Below are positions 7,040 to 15,689 of a stretch of DNA of 20,977 nucleotides, piece by piece. The translations under genes and the position numbers were made by a program. Source of the stretch: CAYLLT01 sp964591605 (lineage in GTDB: Bacteria; Planctomycetota; Phycisphaerae; UBA1845; PWPN01); assembly GCA_964591605.1 (NCBI GenBank), contig CAZQEN010000101.1, forward strand, positions 1 through 20,977, written 5' to 3'. The notes beneath the pieces were generated by a model, which worked only from the letters and a program-made list of their open reading frames with translations, was not told the origin of the DNA and did no database searches. Each line of letters starts with the position of its first letter. Positions within the stretch are counted from its first letter, which is position 1.

Positions 7040-8563
7040 ATGTCTCATCCGTTTCTGCGGAACCGCTGCGCGGCACTGTTGCTGATGCTGGTATCCTGTG
7101 CCGCGCCCAGGCCGCACGCGGACGGGGTCCGTGACACCTCGACGCGCGACGACGTGTTCGACATCCGCTCGTACGGCGCGGTGGGCGACGGCCTCACCAA
7201 CGATACCGAAGCGATCAACCGGGCGATCGCCGCCTGCTCCGGCGCGGGAGGCGGCATCGTGCGGGTGCCCTCCGGACGCTTTCTGGCGGCGGCGATACGG
7301 CTGCAGAGCAACGTCAATCTGCACCTCGCCGGCGGAGCCACGCTTCTGGGCAGCCAGAAGTTCAACGATTACCCGCTCATCGACGGGCTGTGGGGCGGCG
7401 ACCCGGTCCAACACTACTCCAGCCTGATCAACGCGGACGGAGCAGAGAACATCGCCATCACCGGGCGCGGAACGATCGACGCCCGCGGCCAGGTGTGGTG
7501 GGATGCCCATCTTCAGGGCAAACTCGAGCACCCGCCCGGCCGTCTGATCGGCCTGTACCGCTGCAAGAACGTCCTCATCGAGGGTATCCAACTCCGCAAC
7601 TCCCCGGCGTGGACGATTCACCCCGCTTACTGCGACAACGTCAGGATCACCGGCGTGAACATCCTCAATCCTTACCGCAATGCACCGACGACCGATGGAA
7701 TCGACATCGATTCCTCGCGCAACGTGCACATTTCCGGCTGCCGGGTCGCGGTGGGCGATGATTGCATCGTGATCAAGGCCGGCAAAGGGGAGTACGGCCG
7801 TCGGATCGGCATCCCCAGCGAGAACATCACCGTTTCCGACTGCATCACGGGTCACGGACACGGGGGCGTGGTGTTCGGCAGCGAAACCGCCGGAGGCATC
7901 CGCAACGTGGTAGTCACCAACTGCGTGTTTGACGGCACAGACAGCGGCATCCGGATGAAAACGTGCCGCGGCCGGGGCGGCGTGGTGGAGAACATTCGCG
8001 TCAGCAACGTGGTGATGCGGAACATCAGCCAGGTCGCGGTCAAGCTCGATATGAAGTACGAAGACACCGCACCAGAGCCGGTCTCCGATCGTACACCCGC
8101 GTTCCGCAACATCCACCTGGCCGGTATCACCGTCGAAAACACCGTTCAGGCGGCATATCTGGTGGGCCTCCCCGAAATGCCGATCGAGCGGTTCTCTCTG
8201 GAGAACGTCAACTTCGTCGCCCAGACGGGCGTTCACTGCGTGGATGCCCGGGGCATCCGGCTGCGGGATATTTCGGCGACGGTGCAGAGCGGGCCGGTGG
8301 TACGCTGCTCGCGAACAGAGGACCTGGATATCCGGGACCTGCGATCGATCACTCCGCTGGTGGGATCTGCCGTGATGGAACTGGATGACGTGAAGGCGGC
8401 CCGCATCCGCGACTGCGTGGCCGCCGAGGACACCGCGACTTTCGCCAGACTCTCCGGGACAGGCACGCGGGACATCCTGCTGAGCGGAAACCTGCTGCCG
8501 GAGCAGTGCGAGTGTTTCTCCCGCGAGGATGCGGTGCCACAGGGGGCGGTGGTGTGCAGGTGA
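7040..8563 (+). CDS. GH28 family polygalacturonase-like lipoprotein
   Basis: GH28 enzymes hydrolyse alpha-linked galacturonic acid or rhamnose-galacturonate bonds in pectin by an inverting mechanism. The 507-residue protein has a lipoprotein signal (LMLVSC, Cys20). Its N-terminus (FDIRSYGAVGDGLTNDT, then GGGIVRVPSGRF) is the classic GH28/pectate-lyase-3 entry. All four GH28 motifs are visible: PTTDGIDID (Asp219), GDDCIVIKAG (Asp240-Asp241), GHGHGG (His272) and GIRMK (Arg305, Lys307). The usual Asn of NTDG is Thr here, but the catalytic acids are intact. Residues after about 390 form extra beta-helix coils. GGAGG five bases upstream fixes the start. It heads the plus-strand enzyme cluster and its stop touches the start region of the next gene, so the two are probably co-expressed. 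Confidence 0.93.
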   Translation: MSHPFLRNRCAALLLMLVSCAAPRPHADGVRDTSTRDDVFDIRSYGAVGDGLTNDTEAINRAIAACSGAGGGIVRVPSGRFLAAAIRLQSNVNLHLAGGATLLGSQKFNDYPLIDGLWGGDPVQHYSSLINADGAENIAITGRGTIDARGQVWWDAHLQGKLEHPPGRLIGLYRCKNVLIEGIQLRNSPAWTIHPAYCDNVRITGVNILNPYRNAPTTDGIDIDSSRNVHISGCRVAVGDDCIVIKAGKGEYGRRIGIPSENITVSDCITGHGHGGVVFGSETAGGIRNVVVTNCVFDGTDSGIRMKTCRGRGGVVENIRVSNVVMRNISQVAVKLDMKYEDTAPEPVSDRTPAFRNIHLAGITVENTVQAAYLVGLPEMPIERFSLENVNFVAQTGVHCVDARGIRLRDISATVQSGPVVRCSRTEDLDIRDLRSITPLVGSAVMELDDVKAARIRDCVAAEDTATFARLSGTGTRDILLSGNLLPEQCECFSREDAVPQGAVVCR

Positions 8564-8592
8564 GGTCCGGCTTCTTCGGCCGTCGGCAAGAC

Positions 8593-11500
8593 ATGTGCAA
8601 TCGACGCTCCATCACCGCGGCGCATCTGCTGCTGGTGGCCCTGCCGGCCATCTGTGCAGTCTCCAGGGGTCAGTCGCCTGACCCCGGCGAACGCATTCTC
8701 GCTCCCGACCAGACCCGCCGCGAGCTGCTGGCGTGCCTTGAGCCGCACGGCGCCCGTTTGACCATTCCCCCCAACGCAGCCGCGTGGGATGCCGCGGCTC
8801 CTCTGCTTCGGAAACGCTTCCGTGAGGAGGTGTTCGTTCGCGGCGTTCCGCCGGCATGGGCTTCCCGCGATCTGGAGACCATCTGGACGGGCGAGCGGCT
8901 CGCCGGAAACGGATACGTCATCCGCAAGCTGCGATACGAGGTGGTCCCCGGGATGTGGGCGGGCGGGCTGCTCTACGAACCAACCGACGTGCAGGGCAGG
9001 GTGCCGGCCGTGCTGAATCTCAGCGGCCATGAGACGCAGGGCGCCGCCATCGCGTTCAAGCAGACGATCTGCGCGAATCTCGCGAAACGCGGGATGCTCG
9101 CGCTCAACCTCGAGTGGTTCGGCACCGGTCAGCTTCTCGAGCCGCGATACCGCCACTGGAACCTGGGCTCCCTGGATCTGTGCGGATGCTCGGGGGCCGG
9201 TGTGTTCTATCTGGGGATCCAGCGCGGCCTGGACATTCTTTTGTCGCATCCGGCGGCCGATCCGGACCGCGTGGCGGCGACCGGGCTGTCAGGAGGAGGA
9301 TGGCAGACCCTGCTCATCGGCGCTCTCGATCCGCGCGTGAAAGTCGCCGTGCCGAATGCGGGGTATGTCGGGTTTGCCGAGCGGCGCACGCACGCCGAGG
9401 ACGTGGGGGATCTCGAGCAGAATCCGGTGGACCTGCTGGCGGTGGGTGATTACGTGCACCTGACGGCCCTGCTGGCCCCGCGGCCGGCGCTGCTGATCTA
9501 CAACGCGAAGGACGACTGCTGTTATCAGGCCGGCCGGGCCCGGACGGCCGTGTTCGAGCCGGTCGTGCCGCTGTATCAGCTTTACGGCCGTCCGGACCGC
9601 TTCGCCTTTCACGTCAACCACGATCCCGGCACACACAACTACGAGCGCGAGAATCGTGAAGCCCTCTACCGTTTTCTCAACCGTCAGTTTCTGGCGGAGA
9701 GTCAGTGGCAGGACTCCGAAATCCCCATGGATCGCGAAATCCGATCGAGCCAGGAGCTCGCGATCGCGTATCCGACGGACAATCGCGATTACCAGAGCCT
9801 CGCCCTCGAGCTGCTGCAGTCGCTGCCGAGGTACTCGTGCCCGACGGGCGATCCATCCGCCATCGAGGCCTGGCGGCAGCGCGTCCGGCCGCTCCTGCGG
9901 GACTGCGTTCGTCCGGATCGCGATGTGGCCGTCAAGGCCGAACCGGCCAAGGATGTGAAAACCGCCCCGATCGAAGGGGCCACCGCGCGGGCCTGGCGTC
10001 TGCACATCGGTGAGCGTTGGACTCTGCCGCTGGTGGAATACCAGTTCGACCCGCACAAGCGGACCACGGCCCCCTCGAGCACGCAGGGGGCGGGCACGAC
10101 GATCGTTCTGTGCGACAACATGCTCGCAGAAGGCGCGTCCATCGCCAGGACTCTCTCGGCGCCGGGTGGCCGCGTTCTCGTGGCGAACATACTGTTTACC
10201 GGCGAGTGCGAGGCGGATGTCGAGCTGCCGGGCGGCCAAATCGTACCCCGGGCGAGATGGGTCTACAGCCAGCTTCTCAACGCGGCCGGTGTCCGTCCCC
10301 TGGGGATTCAGGCCGGCCAGCTCCGTGCGCTGGTCAACTGGGCTGCGGAATCCGGCCCGACAGGGCCGATGCGGGTGGTCGCGGATGGCCGCGTCTCGAG
10401 CCTGGCCGCACTGATCGTCGCCGCGCTCCAGCCGGGGAAGCTGGACGGCGTTTCGCTGCGTGGAATGCCCCGGACCTGGAAGGAGCTTCTGACGTCTGGC
10501 GTGAGCTATCCGGATGCTCCCTCCCTGTTCTGCTTCGGCCTGGCCGAACTGCTGGGAGTGGACGATCTGATTCGGCTGGCGGCGCCCACGGTCGTTGACC
10601 AGCCCGACCCGCCGGCGTCGCTGCGGCTCCTGCGTCAGGTTCCGCCCGTCATGGCCGTGTGGGGCTGGCGGGAGGCGACGTTCGAGCCCGAGGGTTTTCG
10701 ACCGCACATCGACCTGATGGCCCGGCACTCCGGCGTGAACCTGCTGGCGACGACCATCCGCGCCCCCGGGAAACGCGTGACCGATCCGGCCGTGCGCGAG
10801 CAGATCCGGCGGGCGGCGGAGTATGCCGCCCGATTCGGCATCGGCATCGCCATGGACCTCGACGTGCGGCTGGCCCGCGAGCCGTTCCGCGATCGCCACC
10901 CCGACGAGCTGCAGGAGATGCTCCGGCTCCGCGAGATTCCGCTCAAAGACGCGGGCGAGGTGACGCTGAGCGTCGCCAGCGACGATCTGTCGGACCACTA
11001 CACGTTCAACGCAACGCACTACATTCCGCTGAGCGGGCGTCTTCTGCGGGCGTATGTCTATGAACGCGCCGGGTCGGCGATCAGGCCCGAAACCGTGCAG
11101 GATATCACGTCCTCCTGCCGCATCACCGAGGCGAGCGAAAAGGCGGTGTCGGTGTCGATCCCCTGCGGCCCCCCACTCGCGGGCAAGACGGCGTGCGTGA
11201 TGGTCGCCTTCACGCACCTGACGCCCGATGCGTTCGCCCCGCATCTGCTGCCATTTCAGCGGCAGATTCTTGAGAGCTACAAGGAGGTGAAGCTGGCCGG
11301 TGCGTGCAAGGATGAATGGGGCTTCCCGCCCTGCTACGACGGCAACCCGGCCCACAACGACTACTGGTACTCGCGGTATCTCGCGGAGGCCTACGCACAG
11401 GAGAGCGGCGGGCGAGAGCTGCTGCGCGACTGCCTTCTGATGACACACGGCGAGACCGGGCGCGAGGCCGAGCGCGTTGCCGCCATCAACCACTTCAACG

Positions 11501-12819
11501 AACTGGTCCGCCTCCGGCATGGCCAGATCGAGCAGGACTTCTACGACGCCGTCAAGGCCATCTGGGGCAAGGATGCGGTGGTCGCGACGCATCCGACGTG
11601 GTGGCCGTATCCCGACCGGCGCGAGTTCAAGAAGAATGGGCTGGACTGGTGGATCGTGCGGCGCGACTGGGCCCAGACGGATGAGATCACGCCCTACTGC
11701 GTGCGGACGGCGCTGGCGAAGAAGTGGGACAGCCCGGTCTGGTACAACATGTATTACTCAGCGAACCTTCCGGATTACCCGGCGGAGATGTGGGCCGGGG
11801 CGCTGACGGGCGGTCGGATCGACTATCACCCGGTGTGGCCGTCGCCGGTCGGGCGGGAGCTGATCGATGAGCGCTACGCCGCCCTGCTGCGCGGCGGGCT
11901 GATGCGGGGCGACTGCCGGATCCGGTTGCTGAACTTCATCACGCGCAGCCCGCTCGACTGCCCGGTGGCCGTCGTGTTCGGCCAGCCGGGCGCGATGAAC
12001 TGGGCGGGCGACGCCTGGGATGACGTGGGCCTGACCCTCAGCGACGCCCTGTGGCGGGCCGGCTATCCGGCAGACCTGATTCCCACCACGGAGATCTGGA
12101 ACGGCTCGCTCGCTCTCGATCCCGACGGCCGCATCCGCTACGGCGCTCAGCGCTATCACAGCGCCGTCCTGTATCACCCCCAGTTTGACCGCCCGCTCAC
12201 GGCCGACTTCTTCCGCAAGGCCGCGCAGGGCAGGACCGCTCTCTATCGTGTCGGAGACTGGACACGCTCGTTCAACGGGCAGCCGTTGGACGGTGCATCC
12301 GAGCTTCCCGCCACCATGACGGTCTTGCCGGATGCGGAGACGGCCGCAGCGGCGATCACGCAACAGCTCGCGGGCGCCCACATCGTCCCTCAGCCAAAAG
12401 CCGATCGCATCCTCGGCTTTGGCGACTGCCGCTCGTTCGCGCCGCCCGCGACCGGCGAGTCGCGGCTTCTCGATGGAACCCATCTCGTCGTGGCGGGAGC
12501 CCGCTCAGCCGCCGGCGACCCGATCCAGCGGACGCTTCAGGTGGACGGCCAGAGCGTCAGCGTCGATGCGGTGGGAGTCGTGGCGGTGCGGCTGGACCGC
12601 CAGGGGCGGCTCGATGCACTGGCCGCCGGCGGTCTCAGGAGTTTCCAGATGCGGGCGCTTGCGCTTCACCTCGACAGCCGGGTTGACCTCGCACTTTGGC
12701 GAGACGAACGAGGCGGTTTTCGCGGCGTGATTCAAGACTTTCCCGGCGAAGTACCCGAGCCACTGACGCGACTGACGCGTGAGTGGATCAGGCTGGAAGT
12801 ACCCCCGGCATTGGACTGA
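8593..12819 (+). CDS. Secreted fusion: alpha/beta-hydrolase esterase plus GH42-like glycoside hydrolase
   Basis: With the ATG at 8593 the protein has 1408 residues and a Sec signal (HLLLVALPAICAVSRG). A GTG at 8560 overlapping the GH28 stop (GTGA), with GGTGG seven bases before it, is an alternative start. Residues about 110-370 are an alpha/beta hydrolase of the acetyl-xylan-esterase/dienelactone-hydrolase type: nucleophile Ser233 in GLSGGGW, acid Asp307 or Asp308 in NAKDDCC, and His348 in HDPGTHNYE. Residues about 450-675 look like a second, degenerate hydrolase half: the elbow position reads VADGRVSS instead of GxSxG. From about 682 a TIM-barrel glycosidase region begins (FRPHIDLMARHSGVNLLATT), with CKDEWGFPP (Glu908) as a candidate catalytic site. 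From about 1115 (PVAVVFGQPGAMNW) comes a flavodoxin-like domain as in GH42 enzymes. It may both de-esterify and cleave one substrate. The exact GH family is not identified. Confidence 0.88.
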   Translation: MCNRRSITAAHLLLVALPAICAVSRGQSPDPGERILAPDQTRRELLACLEPHGARLTIPPNAAAWDAAAPLLRKRFREEVFVRGVPPAWASRDLETIWTGERLAGNGYVIRKLRYEVVPGMWAGGLLYEPTDVQGRVPAVLNLSGHETQGAAIAFKQTICANLAKRGMLALNLEWFGTGQLLEPRYRHWNLGSLDLCGCSGAGVFYLGIQRGLDILLSHPAADPDRVAATGLSGGGWQTLLIGALDPRVKVAVPNAGYVGFAERRTHAEDVGDLEQNPVDLLAVGDYVHLTALLAPRPALLIYNAKDDCCYQAGRARTAVFEPVVPLYQLYGRPDRFAFHVNHDPGTHNYERENREALYRFLNRQFLAESQWQDSEIPMDREIRSSQELAIAYPTDNRDYQSLALELLQSLPRYSCPTGDPSAIEAWRQRVRPLLRDCVRPDRDVAVKAEPAKDVKTAPIEGATARAWRLHIGERWTLPLVEYQFDPHKRTTAPSSTQGAGTTIVLCDNMLAEGASIARTLSAPGGRVLVANILFTGECEADVELPGGQIVPRARWVYSQLLNAAGVRPLGIQAGQLRALVNWAAESGPTGPMRVVADGRVSSLAALIVAALQPGKLDGVSLRGMPRTWKELLTSGVSYPDAPSLFCFGLAELLGVDDLIRLAAPTVVDQPDPPASLRLLRQVPPVMAVWGWREATFEPEGFRPHIDLMARHSGVNLLATTIRAPGKRVTDPAVREQIRRAAEYAARFGIGIAMDLDVRLAREPFRDRHPDELQEMLRLREIPLKDAGEVTLSVASDDLSDHYTFNATHYIPLSGRLLRAYVYERAGSAIRPETVQDITSSCRITEASEKAVSVSIPCGPPLAGKTACVMVAFTHLTPDAFAPHLLPFQRQILESYKEVKLAGACKDEWGFPPCYDGNPAHNDYWYSRYLAEAYAQESGGRELLRDCLLMTHGETGREAERVAAINHFNELVRLRHGQIEQDFYDAVKAIWGKDAVVATHPTWWPYPDRREFKKNGLDWWIVRRDWAQTDEITPYCVRTALAKKWDSPVWYNMYYSANLPDYPAEMWAGALTGGRIDYHPVWPSPVGRELIDERYAALLRGGLMRGDCRIRLLNFITRSPLDCPVAVVFGQPGAMNWAGDAWDDVGLTLSDALWRAGYPADLIPTTEIWNGSLALDPDGRIRYGAQRYHSAVLYHPQFDRPLTADFFRKAAQGRTALYRVGDWTRSFNGQPLDGASELPATMTVLPDAETAAAAITQQLAGAHIVPQPKADRILGFGDCRSFAPPATGESRLLDGTHLVVAGARSAAGDPIQRTLQVDGQSVSVDAVGVVAVRLDRQGRLDALAAGGLRSFQMRALALHLDSRVDLALWRDERGGFRGVIQDFPGEVPEPLTRLTREWIRLEVPPALD

Positions 12820-12834
12820 CATTCGTACAGAATT

Positions 12835-12886
12835 GGCGCCCCCGCAAGTGAGGCTGCTTGCGTCTTCGTTCGGGACTTGCGGCGCC
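12835..12886. repeat. Overlapping inverted repeats after the fusion gene
   Basis: GGCGCC-CCC-GCAAG (12835-12848) can pair with CTTGCGGCGCC (12876-12886), leaving a 3-base bulge; alternatively CGCAAG (12843-12848) pairs with CTTGCG at 12857-12862 around an 8-base loop. The two folds exclude each other. The site lies between the fusion gene and the porin gene and could be a terminator or an mRNA processing point. No strong T-run is present. Confidence 0.35.
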
Positions 12887-12960
12887 TGGGGCCGGAGCGA
12901 TATCTTTCCGCCGCGCGGCCGCCACGGCAGGTGGTCGCCCCAGCACCCTGAGAGTCACCG

Positions 12961-14436
12961 ATGCCTCGCCGGAAGGTCGCACGGGCAGCGGGATGCTGTT
13001 ATGTCCTCCTCGTGTGGGCATCGTGCGCGGCTGCGCAGGTGAGGGGCGCCGCGACACAGCCCGCCCAGTCACCGCCGGCGCCGGCCGGCGGCATGCCCGC
13101 TGCCACGCGTCCGGCCGAGGCACCGGTCCGCAAGCCGTATGTGACCAAGGCATTCGGCGGCTTCCGCGAGAGCGATCCCCCCTACTACGTCCGGACACTC
13201 AGCAAGACCGGCCTTCCGGGCACGGAGTCGCTGGACTGGCTCGATCTGGGTTTCGAGCAGCGCACACGCTGGGAGTTTCGCGACGACGACTATCGCCGCC
13301 CGATCCTGGAGGACGACAATCAGTTCCTGATGCGGACGCGCGGGTATCTCGGCTTCCACGACATCATCGATCCGCTTCGCTTCGGGTTCGAGTTTCAGGA
13401 CTCGCGCCAGTTCAACAGCCAGTTCCCGGAAACTATCCAGGATGTCGATGAATACGACATGATGCAGCTCTTTTCGGAGCTTTACTTCAAGGACGCGTTC
13501 GGGCGCAATGAGCCGCTGCGATTTCGCGTCGGTCGCATGTCGTTCGACCTGGTGGACCGGCGGCAGATCGCCCGGCCGCGGTGGCGGAACACGACCAACG
13601 CCTATGATGGTTTTCTAGCCGGCATCGGTAATGATTCGTCGGACTGGTCGTTGCAGATCTTGGCCGTGCAGCCGGTCGAGCGGTTCCTGCGCCGTTTTGA
13701 CCACGGCGACGACGAGAGCTGGCTCTATGGCGTGTGGGGGGCCTGGCGGGGGTGGTCGGATGTCATTTCGATCGAACCCTACTACTTCATCCTGGATCAG
13801 GACCGTGTTTCACACGACATGCCCGACCGCGAGATCCATACCCTCGGGGTGCACGCGTTCAGCATGATCCCCGGAACGGGTTTCGACTGGGACTTCGATA
13901 CCATGTTCCAGTGCGGCCGGTCGGGCGATGAACGGCACCGCGCCTCCGCGCATTTCGCGGAGCTGGGGTACACTTTTGAACACGCCTGGAAGCCCCGGCT
14001 GAGTTACGCGCAGGTTTACGCGACCGGTGATCGTTCCCCGGATGATCATGTGAGTGAACGCTTCGATCGCCTGTTCAACTCGGGTCATTCGTACACGATG
14101 CACGATTACTTCATCCTCCAGAACACGATCATGAGCCGGCTGCGCTTCGAGTTTCAGCCGCACAGGCAGGTGCGATTCGACGCCGCATACGGGGGCTACT
14201 GGCTGGCCCGCGACGGGGACGCCTGGGTGGCCGCCAACCGCCAGGATCCCACCGGTCACAGCGGCGACTTCGTCGGCCACGACATGGAGGCACGCATCCG
14301 GATTCAGCTCGAACCGCGGATCGATCTTGAACTGGGCTACGTGCACTTCATGCCCGGCCCGTTCGCGCGGAATACAGGCCCGGCCGATGACAGCGACTTC
14401 TTCTACATTTCGACGACGGTGCGGCTGTTCGAGTGA
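12961..14436 (+). CDS. Alginate-export-like outer-membrane porin
   Basis: This 491-residue protein has a signal peptide (YVLLVWASCAAA then QV), an Ala/Pro-rich linker (about 31-60) and then a beta-barrel of alternating polar and aromatic strands. LGFEQRTRWEFRDDDYRRP followed by FLMRTRGYLGFHDIID and LRFRVGRMSFDLVDRRQIAR is characteristic of the Alginate_exp family (PF13372, AlgE/AlgK-locus porins), including the RxR strand pattern and the xxGRQ-like loop. Positively charged strand residues fit a channel for acidic sugars. The last residues (FFYISTTVRLF followed by Glu) resemble an outer-membrane targeting strand, with Phe next to last. No alginate synthesis genes are present, so in this place the more likely job is uptake or release of uronic-acid oligosaccharides made by the neighbouring enzymes; that is inference. 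The ribosome site before the ATG is weak. Confidence 0.85.
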   Translation: MPRRKVARAAGCCYVLLVWASCAAAQVRGAATQPAQSPPAPAGGMPAATRPAEAPVRKPYVTKAFGGFRESDPPYYVRTLSKTGLPGTESLDWLDLGFEQRTRWEFRDDDYRRPILEDDNQFLMRTRGYLGFHDIIDPLRFGFEFQDSRQFNSQFPETIQDVDEYDMMQLFSELYFKDAFGRNEPLRFRVGRMSFDLVDRRQIARPRWRNTTNAYDGFLAGIGNDSSDWSLQILAVQPVERFLRRFDHGDDESWLYGVWGAWRGWSDVISIEPYYFILDQDRVSHDMPDREIHTLGVHAFSMIPGTGFDWDFDTMFQCGRSGDERHRASAHFAELGYTFEHAWKPRLSYAQVYATGDRSPDDHVSERFDRLFNSGHSYTMHDYFILQNTIMSRLRFEFQPHRQVRFDAAYGGYWLARDGDAWVAANRQDPTGHSGDFVGHDMEARIRIQLEPRIDLELGYVHFMPGPFARNTGPADDSDFFYISTTVRLFE

Positions 14437-14473
14437 GCGTACATCCTGAGACCCGCGCGGGGCCGACACCTTG

Positions 14474-14535
14474 CCGGTCCAGATGGACCGGATGAAAGCA
14501 CGTCCACACCTCCAGATGGACCGGCCGCAGGCCGG
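14474..14535. terminator. Bidirectional terminator-like hairpins between convergent genes
   Basis: CCGGTCC-AGAT-GGACCGG (14474-14491) is a perfect 7-base stem with a 4-base loop. Thirty-three bases later the core CCAGATGGACCGG recurs (first copy 14479-14491, second 14512-14524) and runs into a second hairpin, CCGGCC-GCA-GGCCGG (14521-14535). The porin gene ends at 14436 and the convergent PD40 gene at 14551, so this is where both transcripts must stop. No T-run follows either stem. Confidence 0.5.
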
Positions 14536-14550
14536 TTCCACACGACGGAC

Positions 14551-15606
14551 TCACCATCCGCGCGGGAGCGTGAAATCCGCGATGAAGATCTGCGGGGTCT
14601 GGTCGGGGCCGCGCTTCGAGGTCCACATCAGGCGTTTGCCGTCATTGCTGAAGACCGGCAGCCCGTCAAAACCCGGCGTGTTGGCCACGCGCATCTCGGC
14701 GCCGGTTTCCACGTTCATCAGATAGACCTCGTAGTTGTCGTGGCCGTGCCGGCTGGTGGCGTAGGCGATGCTGCGCCCGCCTGGATGCCAGTACGGCCCC
14801 CAGTTCACGAACCGGTTGTCCGTGAGCTGCCGCTCGTTCTTCCCATCGATATCGATCACGAAGAGCTGCAGCAGATCGTCGCCGCGCCGGTCCGCGCGAA
14901 AGACGATGCGGCGGCCATCGGGGCTGATGAACGGCCCACCGTCGTAGCCCTTCGCACGCGTGATCTGGCGGGCGTCCGAACCGTCTGCGTTCATCAGCCA
15001 GATGTCGAGATCCCCCGTGCGCTGACTCGTGAAGGCAATCTGCCGCCCGTCCGGCCCATACGCCCCCTCGGCATCGTAGCCGTCCGCGTCGGTGAGCCGC
15101 CGCAGGTTCGAGCCGTCGGGGTCTGCCTCGAAGATGTCCATGTGCCGATTGAACTTCCACACATAGCGCCGCTCGCCGAGGCGATATCCGCCCTTCTGCT
15201 CCGCCGGTCGCGTCGCCGCCAGGCCGGGGTCCAGGTGACTCGAGGCGAAGATGATCTTGCGCCCGTCCGGCCGGAAGTACGCGCACGTGCATTCTCCGCG
15301 GCCGGTGCTCACCATCCGCGGCCGCCGGTCGCCAAGAGACATCACGTAGATCTGATATCCCTCCCGGCCCTGCGGTACCGCCTGGAAAATGATCCGGGAG
15401 CCATCCGGCGAGAAGTATGCCTCCCCCGCCCGCTCGAACCCCATCGACGGGTTCGTGAGCTGCTCAACGCGGCTCAGGAGCGGCTCGGACGCCGTATCGG
15501 AAGATGCGTGCAGCTCCCCCTCTGACCGGCCGGCCGGGCCGCTCGAAGCACACCCCGCCCCCAGCCAAAGACCGAACACGAGGCACGCCCAGCATCGGTG
15601 GTTCAT
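14551..15606 (-). CDS. PD40/TolB-like beta-propeller lipoprotein
   Basis: This 351-residue protein has an N-terminal lipoprotein-type signal (FGLWLGAGC, Cys19; the lipobox is not perfect) and then five to six WD40-like PD40 repeats of the form xxSPDGxxIxF: AYFSPDGSRIIFQA, AYFRPDGRKIIFAS, AYGPDGRQIAFTSQ, FISPDGRRIVFRAD, YWHPGGRSIAYATS and VFSNDGKRLMWTSK. Between them are TolB-style DIWLMNADGSDARQITR segments. It lacks the N-terminal domain of true TolB, so it is not the Tol-Pal component. Such propellers act as periplasmic or surface binding platforms, but the ligand cannot be read from sequence. GAGGAG (15613-15618) six bases before the ATG fixes the start. It runs convergent to the porin gene and divergent from the neu-linked genes. 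Confidence 0.88.
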   Translation of the reverse strand: MNHRCWACLVFGLWLGAGCASSGPAGRSEGELHASSDTASEPLLSRVEQLTNPSMGFERAGEAYFSPDGSRIIFQAVPQGREGYQIYVMSLGDRRPRMVSTGRGECTCAYFRPDGRKIIFASSHLDPGLAATRPAEQKGGYRLGERRYVWKFNRHMDIFEADPDGSNLRRLTDADGYDAEGAYGPDGRQIAFTSQRTGDLDIWLMNADGSDARQITRAKGYDGGPFISPDGRRIVFRADRRGDDLLQLFVIDIDGKNERQLTDNRFVNWGPYWHPGGRSIAYATSRHGHDNYEVYLMNVETGAEMRVANTPGFDGLPVFSNDGKRLMWTSKRGPDQTPQIFIADFTLPRGW

Positions 15607-15689
15607 CGCTTTCTCCTCAATGCCTCAAGCAATCAGCACCGGCCGTCCGATAACGAAGAAACGCGGATCCCGCGCGCAGGAGTAGTTGT

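Noticed and set aside
6884..8236. 450-residue minus-strand open frame
   Set aside because: It is antisense to the GH28 gene, which has all family motifs; the product is an Asp/Val/His-rich mirror of a GC-rich gene.
9289..11592. 767-residue minus-strand open frame
   Set aside because: It is antisense to the esterase-glycosidase gene; long antisense frames are expected at this GC content and it has no recognisable domain.
12961..14436. Part of an alginate biosynthesis operon
   Set aside because: No alg polymerase, epimerase or regulator genes are nearby; the neighbours are degradative enzymes.
14551..15606. TolB of the Tol-Pal system
   Set aside because: The N-terminal TolB domain is absent and no tol or pal genes are adjacent; only the PD40 propeller is shared.
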